DNA from: Rhizobium sp. ICMP 5592
GTDB taxonomy: Bacteria; Pseudomonadota; Alphaproteobacteria; Rhizobiales; Rhizobiaceae
Reading direction: 5' to 3'
Assembly (NCBI RefSeq): GCF_009498525.1
Contig: NZ_QSNT01000002.1
Location: forward strand, 248,001 to 312,000
Length of the DNA: 64,000 nucleotides
Below are positions 18,989 through 28,097 of this stretch, in pieces (position 1 is the first letter of the stretch; every line of letters starts with the position of its first letter). Both the position numbers and the translations under genes were made by a program. Under the pieces are notes generated by a model. It saw nothing but the letters and a program-made list of their open reading frames with translations. It searched no databases and was not told the origin of the DNA.

Positions 18989-19819
18989 ATGATCCGTTTC
19001 GACGCTTTGGCGCTGGCTGCGATGATGGCGAGCGCATGTGCGGGCACTGCCTTTGCGAGTGATCTGCCGCCGGAAATCAAGATGCCGGAAGTCAGCGTCA
19101 AGGATGCTCAGGGCTGGTATGTGCGTGGCGATTTCGGCTACGCCGTCAACGCCAGTCACGGCGATACGAGTTTCCGCAGCTATGATGCCGCTAGCGGCGA
19201 CTATAGCTCCGGCCGATTCGATTCGGATCGCTTCAGCGGCGATTTCTCCGGCGGACTGGGTGTTGGCTACCAATTCAACGATCTGTTCCGCGCCGATCTC
19301 ACCGGCGATTACTTCAGCGGCGATTACGAAGGTCGGGTCTCGAGCGCATTGTCCTGCGCGGGCGGGGCGGGCGGTACGGGTTGCTCCACCAAGGCTCGCT
19401 CTTCCTTCAAGGCAGGTAGCCTGATGGTGAACGGCTATGTCGATCTCGGTACGCTTGCCGGCTTCACGCCTTATGTCGGCGCCGGGCTTGGTGCGACCAG
19501 GATTTCCTGGAGCAGCGTCAATACGGTCGGCTCCTGTGTCGACGGCACCTCCAGTTGTGGTGGCAGCAGTTCGGTCAGCACCCGTTATCCCGGCGACAGC
19601 GACTGGCGCTTCACCTATGCCTTGATGGCCGGTGTTGCCTATGAGGTCGCGCCGAATGTGAAGCTGGATCTTGGCTATCGTTTCTCGCATGTCGCCGGCG
19701 GCGACATGTTCGGCTATTCCGCAGCCGATTCGGCGGCCGGCGCCGGCGGCACGATGGGCCGCGATGGCGCCCTGTCGCGTCACGAGATCCGCGTCGGTTT
19801 GCGAATCACCACTTGGTAA
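18989..19819 (+). CDS. Omp25-like outer-membrane beta-barrel protein (copy 2)
   Basis: A 276-residue barrel with a signal peptide (about 1-23, ending AFAS). It shares with the previous gene the segments GWYVRGDFGYA, VGYQFNDLFRADLTGDY, NGYVDLGTLAGFTPYVGAGLG, DWRFTYALMAG and a C-terminal RVGLRI strand, so the pair is a tandem duplication. Loop cysteine pairs are again present. ATG 18989 follows GGCGAGGGGTA. It converges with the glycosyltransferase downstream with a 13-bp gap. Confidence 0.87.
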   Translation: MIRFDALALAAMMASACAGTAFASDLPPEIKMPEVSVKDAQGWYVRGDFGYAVNASHGDTSFRSYDAASGDYSSGRFDSDRFSGDFSGGLGVGYQFNDLFRADLTGDYFSGDYEGRVSSALSCAGGAGGTGCSTKARSSFKAGSLMVNGYVDLGTLAGFTPYVGAGLGATRISWSSVNTVGSCVDGTSSCGGSSSVSTRYPGDSDWRFTYALMAGVAYEVAPNVKLDLGYRFSHVAGGDMFGYSAADSAAGAGGTMGRDGALSRHEIRVGLRITTW

Positions 19820-19832
19820 GTAAGCTCGCCTC

Positions 19833-20627
19833 TTACGGCGTCGTGAGGATGTAGGCGATACGGCGGAAGAAATCCAAAGTGCGGAAGAGATGTGCCGGGA
19901 TGCGCCGCCAGGCGGTAGATTTTGCGGCGTGATAGTCGCGGCGCCAGCCGATCATCGTGGTTCTCTGTAGCGGGCTGAAGCCGGCGATATTGGCGCGCGT
20001 GCTGCAGATGGACGTCCGCATGTCCCAGCCGCGCTCGATGGCGACATCCCAGGGCAGGGACATGACGGCGAGCGACTTGACGATCTTTTCCGCGCCAGTG
20101 CGTGTCACGAGATAGCAGGCCGTCGAGCCCTGCGGACCGAAGAGGCAGCGGCCGATCACGTCACCCTTGCGGCTGCGGGCCGTGGCACGGAAGCCGCCCC
20201 AGCGATGATTGACGAGCTTGATGACCTCGGCGTTCGGTACTGCCTCTTGCGCCGCGACAGCGCGGGCGAGGAAATTGCCATCCAGCGCTATGTCGTCCTC
20301 GATGATGATGGCCGATTGGCTGCCGCCTGCCAGAAACTGTCGCAGCGCCAGAAGGTGACTGCGATAACAGCCATACTCGCCGGCCAGGATGACCCTGCCA
20401 TGCCGGCGCTGGAATCGCCTGTGATCGACATCGACCCATTGCTCCCGCGGCAACAGGGCACCGTCAACGCCGTTGACCCGTTCGATCTTGATGCCGAGTT
20501 CGTCGCTCTGCCGCTGAATTTCCGCCAATCTGTCCGTCGCTCGATCAATGTTGATGAGATAGACGGGCAGGGACTGCGCGGACATGCGAGGGCTTTCGGA
20601 CAACGCTGCTTGATGTATTAAAGACAT
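19833..20627 (-). CDS. Family 25 (LPS-type) glycosyltransferase
   Basis: A 264-residue protein of the GT25/Glyco_transf_25 family. VYLINIDRATDRL at the N-terminus, ERVNGVDG, GEYGCYRSHLLALRQFL, the acidic IIIEDDIAL motif and SLPWDVAIERGW are family landmarks. Such enzymes add galactose or other sugars to lipooligosaccharide on the cytoplasmic face. The start at 20627 is chosen for GAAGAA upstream. ATGs at 20672 and 20585 are alternatives. It stands alone, convergent with the Omp gene and divergent from serC. Confidence 0.85.
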   Translation of the reverse strand: MSLIHQAALSESPRMSAQSLPVYLINIDRATDRLAEIQRQSDELGIKIERVNGVDGALLPREQWVDVDHRRFQRRHGRVILAGEYGCYRSHLLALRQFLAGGSQSAIIIEDDIALDGNFLARAVAAQEAVPNAEVIKLVNHRWGGFRATARSRKGDVIGRCLFGPQGSTACYLVTRTGAEKIVKSLAVMSLPWDVAIERGWDMRTSICSTRANIAGFSPLQRTTMIGWRRDYHAAKSTAWRRIPAHLFRTLDFFRRIAYILTTP

Positions 20628-20829
20628 TTGTTCTTCATCGGTCGGCGCAAATCCATGTCCATGCAACGCCATATCATATGGTGTCGTGTCCGCAAAGAAG
20701 CGAGCTTTTGTGTGGCTAATCCAGCGTCTTTGTCAGTCCGTTCCTGCACGAATTTGTGAAGCCCTGTCCACACGCACTTTTTGCCTATTGCGCTCAAGCT
20801 TGGCTTCCAATATATCCGGCGGCGGGACA

Positions 20830-20871
20830 CTCCTCCCCAACGAGGAGCTTTCTATCTGAGAGGATAGCATC
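20830..20871 (+). promoter_or_regulatory. serC leader with RBS-sequestering stem-loop (candidate serC RNA motif)
   Basis: Two consecutive hairpins abut the serC start. CTCCTC pairs with GAGGAG (20830-20847). CTATC pairs with GATAG (20852-20867), whose loop TGAGAG carries the Shine-Dalgarno sequence. The ATG follows 4 bp later. A conserved serC RNA motif has been described upstream of alphaproteobacterial serC genes. I assign it by position and architecture, not by a covariance search. Confidence 0.6.
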
Positions 20872-22050
20872 ATGACTAAGCTCGCCAAGCCGGACATCCG
20901 TCCGAACAATACTCATTTCTCTTCTGGCCCCTGCTCGAAGCGCCCCGGTTGGTCGCTCGATGCTCTTTCCGACGCGCCTCTTGGCCGTTCGCACCGCGCG
21001 AAAGTCGGCAAGGCCAAGCTGAAGCAGGCCATCGATCTTACCCGCGAAATTCTCGAAGTGCCGGCGGATTACCGCATTGGCATCGTTCCGGCTTCGGACA
21101 CCGGCGCAGTCGAAATGGCGCTTTGGTCGCTGCTCGGCGAACGTGGCGTCGATATGGTCGCCTGGGAAAGCTTCGGCGCCGGCTGGGTTACCGACGTCGT
21201 CAAGCAGCTGAAGCTTAAGGACGTCCGCAAGCTCGAAGCCGGCTACGGCGAGCTGCCCGATCTTTCCACGATCGATTTCGACCGCGACGTGGTCTTCACC
21301 TGGAACGGCACCACTTCCGGCGTCCGCGTTCCGAACGGCGATTTCATTCCGGCCGACCGCAAGGGCCTGACGATCTGCGACGCCACATCGGCTGCCTTCG
21401 CGCAGAACCTTGATTTTGCCAAGCTCGATGTCGTCACCTTCTCCTGGCAGAAGGTTCTCGGCGGCGAGGGCGCGCATGGCGTCATTATCCTGTCGCCGCG
21501 TGCCGTCGAACGTCTGACCACCTATCAGCCGGCCTGGCCGCTGCCGAAGATCTTCCGCATGACCAGCGGCGGTAAGCTTATCGAAGGCATCTTCACCGGC
21601 GAGACCATCAACACGCCGTCGATGCTCTGCGTTGAGGACTATATCGACGCGCTGCTCTGGGCCAAGGGTCTCGGCGGTCTCAAGGCTCTAGTCGGCCGCG
21701 CCGACGCCAACGCCAAGGTCATCCATGACTTCGTGGCCGCCAACGACTGGATTGCCAATCTCTCCACTAAGGTCGAGACGCAGTCCAACACCTCCGTCTG
21801 CCTGAAGATCGTCGACAAGGATGTCGTCGCTCTCGACAATGACGGTCAGGCGAACTTCGCCAAGGGTCTGGTCGCTCTTCTCGAAAAGGAAGGCGTCGCC
21901 TATGACGTCGGTCATTATCGCGACGCGCCGTCGGGCCTGCGCATCTGGGCAGGGGCGACCATCGAAGCCGCCGACATGCAGAAGCTGATGCCCTGGCTTT
22001 CCTGGGCCTTCGAAACGCAGAAGGCAACGCTCTCCCAGGCTGCCGCCTGA
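20872..22050 (+). CDS. serC: Phosphoserine aminotransferase
   Basis: A 392-residue class-V PLP aminotransferase that makes 3-phosphoserine from 3-phosphohydroxypyruvate and glutamate. It may also act in pyridoxine synthesis. It starts with [15 protein letters not shown]. The PLP lysine is K194 in [25 protein letters not shown] contacts substrate phosphate. It belongs to the longer alphaproteobacterial SerC type. It is followed by serA after an 85-bp gap with a GC-rich stem-loop. The leader folds over the RBS, suggesting translational control. Confidence 0.96.
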   Translation: MTKLAKPDIRPNNTHFSSGPCSKRPGWSLDALSDAPLGRSHRAKVGKAKLKQAIDLTREILEVPADYRIGIVPASDTGAVEMALWSLLGERGVDMVAWESFGAGWVTDVVKQLKLKDVRKLEAGYGELPDLSTIDFDRDVVFTWNGTTSGVRVPNGDFIPADRKGLTICDATSAAFAQNLDFAKLDVVTFSWQKVLGGEGAHGVIILSPRAVERLTTYQPAWPLPKIFRMTSGGKLIEGIFTGETINTPSMLCVEDYIDALLWAKGLGGLKALVGRADANAKVIHDFVAANDWIANLSTKVETQSNTSVCLKIVDKDVVALDNDGQANFAKGLVALLEKEGVAYDVGHYRDAPSGLRIWAGATIEAADMQKLMPWLSWAFETQKATLSQAAA

Positions 22051-22065
22051 GTTTCAAGCGTTCCC

Positions 22066-22088
22066 GGCTCCGCCAAAAGGGCGGAGCC
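22066..22088 (+). other. Stem-loop between serC and serA
   Basis: GGCTCCGCC (22066-22074) pairs with GGCGGAGCC (22080-22088) in a perfect 9-bp stem. No T-run follows. It may attenuate read-through or protect serC mRNA rather than end transcription. Confidence 0.6.
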
Positions 22089-22135
22089 CAGCATTCCGAA
22101 TTCATTCGCATAGACTCTTTTTCAGGAGGCCTCCC

Positions 22136-23731
22136 ATGGCACCTCGCGTTCTCGTATCCGACGAACTGTCGGAAACCGCCGTCCAGATCTTCCGTGATCG
22201 CGGCGTCGAAGTCGATTTCCAGCCGCAGCTTGGCAAGGACAAGGAGAAGTTGCTCGAAATCATCGGCAACTATGATGGTCTCGCCATCCGTTCCGCCACC
22301 AAGGTGACCGAGAAGATCATCGAAGCGGCGAAGAACCTCAAGGTGGTCGGCCGCGCCGGCATCGGTGTCGACAATGTCGATATCCCGGCCGCTTCGCGCC
22401 GCGGTATCATCGTCATGAACACGCCGTTCGGCAATTCGATCACCACGGCCGAGCATGCTATCGCGCTGATGTTCGCCGTTGCCCGCCAGCTTCCGGCCGC
22501 CGACGTCTCCACGCAGGCCGGCAAGTGGGAAAAGTCGAAGTTCATGGGTGTCGAAATCACCGGCAAGACGCTCGGCATTATCGGCGCCGGCAATATCGGG
22601 TCCATTGTGATCGCCCGTGCCCTCGGCCTGAAGATGCATGTCCTGGCCTACGACCCTTTCTTGTCGAAGGAGCGCGCCGAGGAAATGGGCGTCACCAAGG
22701 TCGAGCTCGATGAGCTCTTCGCCGGCGCAGACTTCATCACCCTGCATGTGCCGCTGACCGACAAGACCCGCAACATCATCGATGCGACCGCGCTTGCCAA
22801 GACCAAGCCGGGCGTGCGTATCATCAACTGCGCCCGTGGCGGCCTGGTGGATGAGGCGGCTCTTGCAGCCGCCATCAAGTCCGGCCATGTCGCCGGCGCC
22901 GCCTTCGACGTCTTCGAGGTCGAGCCCGCCAAGGAAAGCCCGCTGTTCGGCCTGCCGAACGTCGTCTGCACGCCGCATCTCGGTGCATCGACCACGGAAG
23001 CGCAGGAAAATGTCGCGCTGCAGGTGGCCGAGCAGATGTCGGACTATCTCGTCAAGGGCGCGGTCTCCAACGCCATCAACATGCCCTCGATCACCGCCGA
23101 GGAAGCGCCGCTTCTGAAGCCGTTCATCAAGCTCGCAGATGTTCTCGGTGCCTTCGTCGGCCAGGTGACGGACGATCCGATCAAGGAAATCGAGATCCTC
23201 TATGACGGCGTCACCGCCGGCATGAACACCAAGGCTCTGACGAGCGCGCTGCTCGCCGGTCTGATCCGCAACCAGGTGGCCGACGTCAACATGGTTTCGG
23301 CGCCGATCATGATCAAGGAAAAGGGCATCGTCCTTGCTGAGGTCAAGCGCGACAAGACCGGCGTCTATGACGGCTACATCAAGCTGACGGTCACCACCGA
23401 CAGCATGAGCCGCTCGGTCGCCGGCACCGTCTTCTCCGACGGCAAGCCGCGCTTCATCCAGATCAAGGGCATCAATCTCGATGCCGATGTCGGCAATCAC
23501 ATGGTTTACCTCGCCAATACCGACGTTCCCGGCATGATCGGCTTCATCGGCACGACGCTCGGCTCTGCCGGCGTCAACATCGCCAACTTCCAGCTCGGCC
23601 GCGACAAGCAGGGTGGCGACGCCATTGCGCTGCTCTATGTCGACGGCCCGATCAACGACGAGGTTCTGGGCAAGCTGACCGCGCATCAGGCGATCCGTCA
23701 GGCCAAGCCGCTGGTGTTCAACGTCGACTAA
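22136..23731 (+). CDS. serA: D-3-phosphoglycerate dehydrogenase
   Basis: A 531-residue long-form PGDH, first enzyme of serine synthesis. The NAD fold has GIIGAGNIGS. Catalytic residues lie in NCARGGLVDE (Arg), VFEVEPAKESP (Glu) and TPHLGAST (His). After about residue 310 come the intervening (ASB) domain and a C-terminal ACT domain (about 455-531, with NTDVPGMIGFIG) that usually binds serine for feedback control. The start follows CAGGAGGCC. It is in the same direction as serC. A clear terminator follows. Confidence 0.97.
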   Translation: MAPRVLVSDELSETAVQIFRDRGVEVDFQPQLGKDKEKLLEIIGNYDGLAIRSATKVTEKIIEAAKNLKVVGRAGIGVDNVDIPAASRRGIIVMNTPFGNSITTAEHAIALMFAVARQLPAADVSTQAGKWEKSKFMGVEITGKTLGIIGAGNIGSIVIARALGLKMHVLAYDPFLSKERAEEMGVTKVELDELFAGADFITLHVPLTDKTRNIIDATALAKTKPGVRIINCARGGLVDEAALAAAIKSGHVAGAAFDVFEVEPAKESPLFGLPNVVCTPHLGASTTEAQENVALQVAEQMSDYLVKGAVSNAINMPSITAEEAPLLKPFIKLADVLGAFVGQVTDDPIKEIEILYDGVTAGMNTKALTSALLAGLIRNQVADVNMVSAPIMIKEKGIVLAEVKRDKTGVYDGYIKLTVTTDSMSRSVAGTVFSDGKPRFIQIKGINLDADVGNHMVYLANTDVPGMIGFIGTTLGSAGVNIANFQLGRDKQGGDAIALLYVDGPINDEVLGKLTAHQAIRQAKPLVFNVD

Positions 23732-23757
23732 ATCGCTCCTCCCAAGAGCTATCTGAA

Positions 23758-23791
23758 AAACCCGGCGCAACGTCAGTTGCACCGGGTTTTT
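23758..23791 (+). terminator. Terminator after serA
   Basis: AAACCCGG-C-GCAAC pairs with GTTGC-A-CCGGGTTT around GTCA, followed by TTTCTTT. Confidence 0.9.
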
Positions 23792-23866
23792 CTTTGCCTT
23801 CTATGGCTGTGGATAAGTCCACGAATCAGGCTATCGGGGGCCTGCAAACACGCCTATCTCTTTGTC

Positions 23867-24556
23867 ATGGGGGCGTTGCAAAAGAGCATTTTCGGGGACA
23901 GGCTCGGCAAGCCGATCGAATGGCTTGCGAAACCGGCATCCGTTGCCATCGTGCTGTTTGCGCGGGCCGTTACCGCTGTCAGGGCGATCTGGCCGGAGAG
24001 CGGTGTTCCGACCGACCGATGCATCTATTTCGCCAATCATTCCAGCCACGGCGATTTCATCCTGATCTGGACCGTGCTTCCGCCGCGGTTGCGTCAGCGC
24101 ACGCGGCCGGTCGCCGGCGCCGACTACTGGCTGAAGTCGAAATTGAACAGTTTCATCGGCCGCGACGTCTTCAATGCCGTTTTGATCGAGCGTGATCGCG
24201 AAGCGCGAACGGAAGATCCGGTCGAGCAGATGGCGGCGGCAATCGACGCCGGTTCCTCGCTGATCCTGTTTCCCGAGGGCACGCGAAACCTGACGGATGC
24301 GCCGTTGCAGCCGTTCAAGAGCGGGCTTTATCATCTGGCGACGGCTCGCCCCGATATCGATCTCATTCCCGTCTGGATCAACAATCTCAATCGCGTCATG
24401 CCCAAGGGTGAGTTCGTGCCCATTCCGCTCATCTGCACCGTGACCTTCGGCGAGGCGCTGCATATCGGCGCGAACGAAGAGAAGGCGGACTTTCTGGCGC
24501 GGGCGCAGGCGTCGCTATTGGCTTTGTCTCCCAAGCAAGCAGGGCATGGCGAATGA
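23867..24556 (+). CDS. PlsC-like lysophospholipid acyltransferase
   Basis: A 229-residue membrane-associated acyltransferase. The family motifs are H-x4-D as NHSSHGD (catalytic His/Asp), the second block near FNAVLIERD, FPEGTR (substrate phosphate) and VPIPLICTVTFGE. It would acylate the sn-2 position of a lysophosphatidic acid-type acceptor. It is the first gene of a tightly packed set with a CdsA-like and a CDP-alcohol phosphotransferase-like gene, so a phospholipid product is likely. The ATG at 23867 has no strong RBS. The longer frame from 23777 would start inside the serA terminator and is rejected. Confidence 0.85.
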   Translation: MGALQKSIFGDRLGKPIEWLAKPASVAIVLFARAVTAVRAIWPESGVPTDRCIYFANHSSHGDFILIWTVLPPRLRQRTRPVAGADYWLKSKLNSFIGRDVFNAVLIERDREARTEDPVEQMAAAIDAGSSLILFPEGTRNLTDAPLQPFKSGLYHLATARPDIDLIPVWINNLNRVMPKGEFVPIPLICTVTFGEALHIGANEEKADFLARAQASLLALSPKQAGHGE

Positions 24557-25503
24557 ACGCGGCAAGCTCCGATCTGATCCACCTCGTTCTCGGCATTTTC
24601 GGCGTGCTGATCGTCGCGTCCGTCATCGGTTATGTGTTGCAGCAGCGGCTGTCGCCGAATGGATCGAATGCGGCGATCGAGAACCTGAATGCCCGCATCA
24701 AGGCCTGGTGGGTGATGGTCATCCTGATCGGTCTTGCCTTTCTGGCGGGCCGCGCCGGCGTTATCCTGCTCTTTGCCTTCTGTTCCTTTGCGGCACTGCG
24801 CGAATTCATCACGCTGATCAGCACCCGGCGCGCCGATCATTGGGCGCTTGCCGCCGCGTTCTTTATCGCCCTGCCTGTGCAATATTATCTGCTCTGGGCC
24901 GAAGAGTACGGCATCTACGCGATCTTCATCCCGGTCTATGCCTTCCTGCTCATGCCGATCATCGCGGTTTTGCGTGGCGATACCGAACGCTTCCTGATCC
25001 GCATCGCCGAAGTGCAATGGGCGCTGATGATCTGCGTTTTCTGCGCCTCGCATGTGCCGGCGCTGCTGACCTTGCATATTCCCGGCTATGAAGGCCGCAA
25101 CGTCCTTTTGATCGCCTTCCTCGTCATCGTCGTGCAGCTCAGCGATGTGCTGCAATATGTCTGGGGCAAGTTGTTCGGGCGCCATAAGATCGCGCCGAAA
25201 CTGTCGCCGTCGAAAACGGTGGAAGGCTTTGTCGGCGGTGTCGCCAGTGCGACGCTGATCGGCGCGGCGTTGTGGTGGATCACGCCGTTCACGCCGCTGC
25301 AAGCAGGGCTGCTTGCTTTCGTGATTACGATCATGGGCTTCTTCGGCGGCCTGGTGATGTCGGCGATCAAAAGGGATCGCGGCGTCAAGGATTGGGGGCA
25401 GCTGATCGAAGGCCATGGCGGATTGATCGACCGGCTGGATTCCGTCGTCTTCTCCGCCCCGATCTTCTTTCACCTGGTTCGCTACTGGTGGTCGATATCA
25501 TGA
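24553..25503 (+). CDS. CdsA-like phosphatidate cytidylyltransferase
   Basis: A 316-residue protein with about seven or eight membrane helices. The CDS signature appears as SAIKRDRGVKDWGQLIEGHGGLIDRLDS, the site for CTP and Mg binding, with SPSKTVEGF before it. It would make CDP-diacylglycerol or a related CDP-lipid. Its ATG overlaps the acyltransferase stop by four bases (ATGA), and its own stop overlaps the next start. The essential cdsA of rhizobia usually sits near uppS/dxr, so this is probably a second, specialised copy. That inference needs the rest of the genome. Confidence 0.88.
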   Translation: MNAASSDLIHLVLGIFGVLIVASVIGYVLQQRLSPNGSNAAIENLNARIKAWWVMVILIGLAFLAGRAGVILLFAFCSFAALREFITLISTRRADHWALAAAFFIALPVQYYLLWAEEYGIYAIFIPVYAFLLMPIIAVLRGDTERFLIRIAEVQWALMICVFCASHVPALLTLHIPGYEGRNVLLIAFLVIVVQLSDVLQYVWGKLFGRHKIAPKLSPSKTVEGFVGGVASATLIGAALWWITPFTPLQAGLLAFVITIMGFFGGLVMSAIKRDRGVKDWGQLIEGHGGLIDRLDSVVFSAPIFFHLVRYWWSIS

Positions 25504-25886
25504 AGGCGTGGGTGAGGGCGCTTGCCGGCAGCAGCATCGTGCATGTGCTTTTCGCTTTCCTCGCTATGGGCGGCTGGGCCGTTTTCGCCAACCGGATGCA
25601 TCCGATGCCGCGGCCTGTAATCGCAGGTCTTGTCCAAGGCATTCTGTCGGCCTGCCTGACGCTGTTCCTTAAATCGGTGATCGAGGCACTATCGAAACGG
25701 TTCCGTGGTCTTGCCGCCCTCTGGGCGCCGCCCTTGATCGCCTGCCTCGGCTCCACCGGCATATTGGTGACGATCCATGCGCTCAGCGGCACGCCAGAGA
25801 TAGGGAAGACCATCGTGGTGCCGCTATTGGTGTCGACCAGCTATGCGGCGCTCTACAATTATTCGATTTCCGGCGGGAGGCGTTAG
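25500..25886 (+). CDS. Small membrane protein in the phospholipid module, unknown function
   Basis: A 128-residue protein with about three or four membrane helices (MKAWVRALAG start, VLFAFLAMGGWAVFA, VIAGLVQGILSACLTLFL, LIACLGSTGILVTIHA). I do not recognise a family. It is coupled by ATGA overlap to the CdsA-like gene and followed 4 bp later by the CDP-alcohol phosphotransferase-like gene, so it is almost certainly part of the same pathway or complex. A longer frame from 25272 runs over the CdsA catalytic motif and is rejected. Confidence 0.75.
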   Translation: MKAWVRALAGSSIVHVLFAFLAMGGWAVFANRMHPMPRPVIAGLVQGILSACLTLFLKSVIEALSKRFRGLAALWAPPLIACLGSTGILVTIHALSGTPEIGKTIVVPLLVSTSYAALYNYSISGGRR

Positions 25887-25890
25887 GGTC

Positions 25891-26541
25891 ATGGCAGGCG
25901 AAGGGACAGGCGACAGGCGGCCATTGGCCAGCCGCAATACGCGTTGGGCGCGGGCATTGGCGCGGCGGATGACCGCGCTGTCGGTGACGCCGAACCAGAT
26001 ATCGCAGGCGAGCATGGTCATGGCGGCGCTGGCGGGCGGTTCCTTCTGGCTGTCAGGGCAGGGGGATAGCGGGCTGCGGGTCCTGTTCCTGATCCTTGCC
26101 GCGCTCTTCTGCCAGCTTCGGCTGCTGTGCAATCTGCTTGACGGCATGGTCGCCGTTGAGGGCGGCAAGGGTGAGGCGGATGGGCCGTTCTGGAATGAAT
26201 TCCCGGACCGCGTCGCCGATATCCTGATCTTTGCCGGTGTCGGCTATGGCATTGCTATGCCTGGTCTCGGCTGGGCGGCTGCCGCCTTTGCCGTGCTCAC
26301 CGCCTATGTCCGCGAGCTCGGCCGCGCCACCGGCAACCCCAGCGATTTCGGCGGGCCGATGGCCAAGCAACATCGCATGGCGGTGATCACCGCCGCCGCG
26401 CTGCTTTCCATTCTCGAAGTGTTGTGGAATGGCGGCACCTGGGTGTTAACCATTGCACTCTGGATTGTCGCTGTCGGGGCCGCGGTGACGGCGCTGCGGC
26501 GCGGGCTCAACCTCATCCGGCAGCTGAAGGCGAAGCACTGA
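25891..26541 (+). CDS. Divergent CDP-alcohol phosphatidyltransferase family protein
   Basis: A 216-residue membrane protein with about five helices. The family signature D-G-x2-A-R-x8-G-x3-D-x3-D is recognisable as LLDGMVAVEGGKGEADGPFW followed by NEFPDRVAD. The DG and the last D-x3-D are kept, but the Arg is Val and the third Asp is shifted. It may use an unusual acceptor or have altered metal binding. It is the last gene of the acyltransferase/CdsA-like set, which points to synthesis of a minor phospholipid. The start at 25891 follows GGGAGGCGTTAGGG. Confidence 0.8.
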   Translation: MAGEGTGDRRPLASRNTRWARALARRMTALSVTPNQISQASMVMAALAGGSFWLSGQGDSGLRVLFLILAALFCQLRLLCNLLDGMVAVEGGKGEADGPFWNEFPDRVADILIFAGVGYGIAMPGLGWAAAAFAVLTAYVRELGRATGNPSDFGGPMAKQHRMAVITAAALLSILEVLWNGGTWVLTIALWIVAVGAAVTALRRGLNLIRQLKAKH

Positions 26542-26733
26542 GCGTCGCGCTCATGATCTGCCTGATTCGCCGCCCCTTGCGCCCGGCGGCAATCCTTTCT
26601 ATATCCCTGATCGATTGAGGCCGGGCGGTTAAAGCCGCCCTGTGCCCGCAGATGATAAAAATCCGCCGCTTTTGCATGGCAACCGGTGGAAAGAAGACAG
26701 CACCGAAGATCGACTGAGATTGGCGGCAAGACC

Positions 26734-27933
26734 GTGAACACACTGGATTTTGACAAGAAGCCGGAAGACACCCGCGTCGTCGTCGCCATGTCGGGTGGCG
26801 TCGATAGCTCGGTCGTTGCCGGCATTTTGAAGCGCCAGGGCTATGATGTGCTCGGCATCACGCTGCAGCTTTACGATCACGGTGCCGCCGTCCACCGTGC
26901 CGGTTCCTGTTGCGCCGGCCAGGATATCGACGATGCCCGCCGCGTCTGCGAGACGATCGGCATTCCGCATTATGTGCTCGATTACGAGAAGCGTTTCCGC
27001 GAGACGGTGATCAATCCCTTCGCCGAGAGCTATGTCGCCGGCGAGACGCCGATCCCTTGCGTCTCCTGCAACCAGACGGTCAAGTTCGCCGATCTGCTGG
27101 CGACGGCCAAGGAACTCGGTGCCGACGCGCTAGCGACCGGCCATTATATCCGCTCGCGCCCGAATCCGTCCCCTGAGCATCCCGGCCGCCGCGCGCTCTA
27201 TCGCCCTGCCGATGCCGACCGCGACCAGAGTTATTTCCTGTTTGCGACGACGCAGGAGCAGATCGACTATCTGCGCTTTCCGCTCGGCGGCATGCCGAAG
27301 GCGGAGACTCGCGCGCTGGCCGAGGAGATGGGCCTCGTCGTCGCCAAGAAGGCCGACAGCCAGGACATCTGTTTCGTGCCGCAGGGCAAGTATTCCGATG
27401 TGATCGCCAAGCTGAAGCCGAATGCGGCGCTGGCCGGCGAGATCGTCCACCTCGACGGCCGCGTGCTCGGTCGCCATGAAGGCATCCTGCATTATACGAT
27501 CGGCCAGCGCCGCGGCATCGGCGTCGCCACTGGCGATCCGCTCTATGTCGTCTATCTCGACGCCCGTTCGCGCCGCGTTATTGTCGGCCCGAAGGAGGCG
27601 CTGGAAACGCACCGCGTCTATCTGCGCGACGTTAACTGGCTCGGCGACGAACCGCTGCTGCAAGCCGCCTCCGGCGAAGGCTTTGCCTGCTTCGCCAAGG
27701 TCCGCTCCACCCGGCCGCCGGAGCCTGCCGTGCTGCGCGCCGACAAGGACGGCATCTATGTCGACCTGACGATCGGCGAAGCCGGCGTCGCACCCGGCCA
27801 GGCCTGTGCGCTCTATTCCGCCCCCGGCGACGACGCCCGCGTCTATGGCGGTGGCTTCATCGAACGTTCCGAGCGCGAGCCGATCGCTGAGGCGTCGCTG
27901 AAGGCATTGCTGGCAAGCCCCGTCGCGGCCTGA
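26734..27933 (+). CDS. mnmA: tRNA-specific 2-thiouridylase MnmA
   Basis: A 399-residue enzyme that thiolates U34 of tRNAs for Lys, Glu and Gln. The PP-loop is [13 protein letters not shown]. The catalytic cysteines lie in [13 protein letters not shown] and [13 protein letters not shown]. The C-terminal beta-barrel carries [12 protein letters not shown]. The GTG at 26734 opening [22 protein letters not shown] is preferred over an in-frame start at 26686 because the usual rhizobial N-terminus begins there. A 6-bp stem-loop (26623-26640) precedes it. Confidence 0.96.
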   Translation: MNTLDFDKKPEDTRVVVAMSGGVDSSVVAGILKRQGYDVLGITLQLYDHGAAVHRAGSCCAGQDIDDARRVCETIGIPHYVLDYEKRFRETVINPFAESYVAGETPIPCVSCNQTVKFADLLATAKELGADALATGHYIRSRPNPSPEHPGRRALYRPADADRDQSYFLFATTQEQIDYLRFPLGGMPKAETRALAEEMGLVVAKKADSQDICFVPQGKYSDVIAKLKPNAALAGEIVHLDGRVLGRHEGILHYTIGQRRGIGVATGDPLYVVYLDARSRRVIVGPKEALETHRVYLRDVNWLGDEPLLQAASGEGFACFAKVRSTRPPEPAVLRADKDGIYVDLTIGEAGVAPGQACALYSAPGDDARVYGGGFIERSEREPIAEASLKALLASPVAA

Positions 27934-27986
27934 AGGCAGGCAGCGGGCCGGGCAGGGGAAAGCGTTGATTTTTCCAAATCATCCGC

Positions 27987-28016
27987 TTGACACAAAGCCG
28001 AACCGCACCTTATAAG
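27987..28016 (+). promoter_or_regulatory. Sigma-70 promoter of the tRNA gene
   Basis: TTGACA (27987-27992), an 18-bp spacer and TATAAG (28011-28016). It stands about 80 bp before the tRNA. Confidence 0.7.
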
Positions 28017-28097
28017 CCGCTCAACCGACGAGCCAACGTTCTTCGAGCGGCGGTTTCGTTTGGCCCTTGTGCATAAGTAATGACTATGCGCGGATGT

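Noticed and set aside
25272..25886. Long version (204 codons) of the small membrane protein in the lipid module
   Set aside because: The extra N-terminus overlaps the CdsA catalytic motif in another frame and is not protein-like. The ATGA-overlap start at 25500 is preferred.
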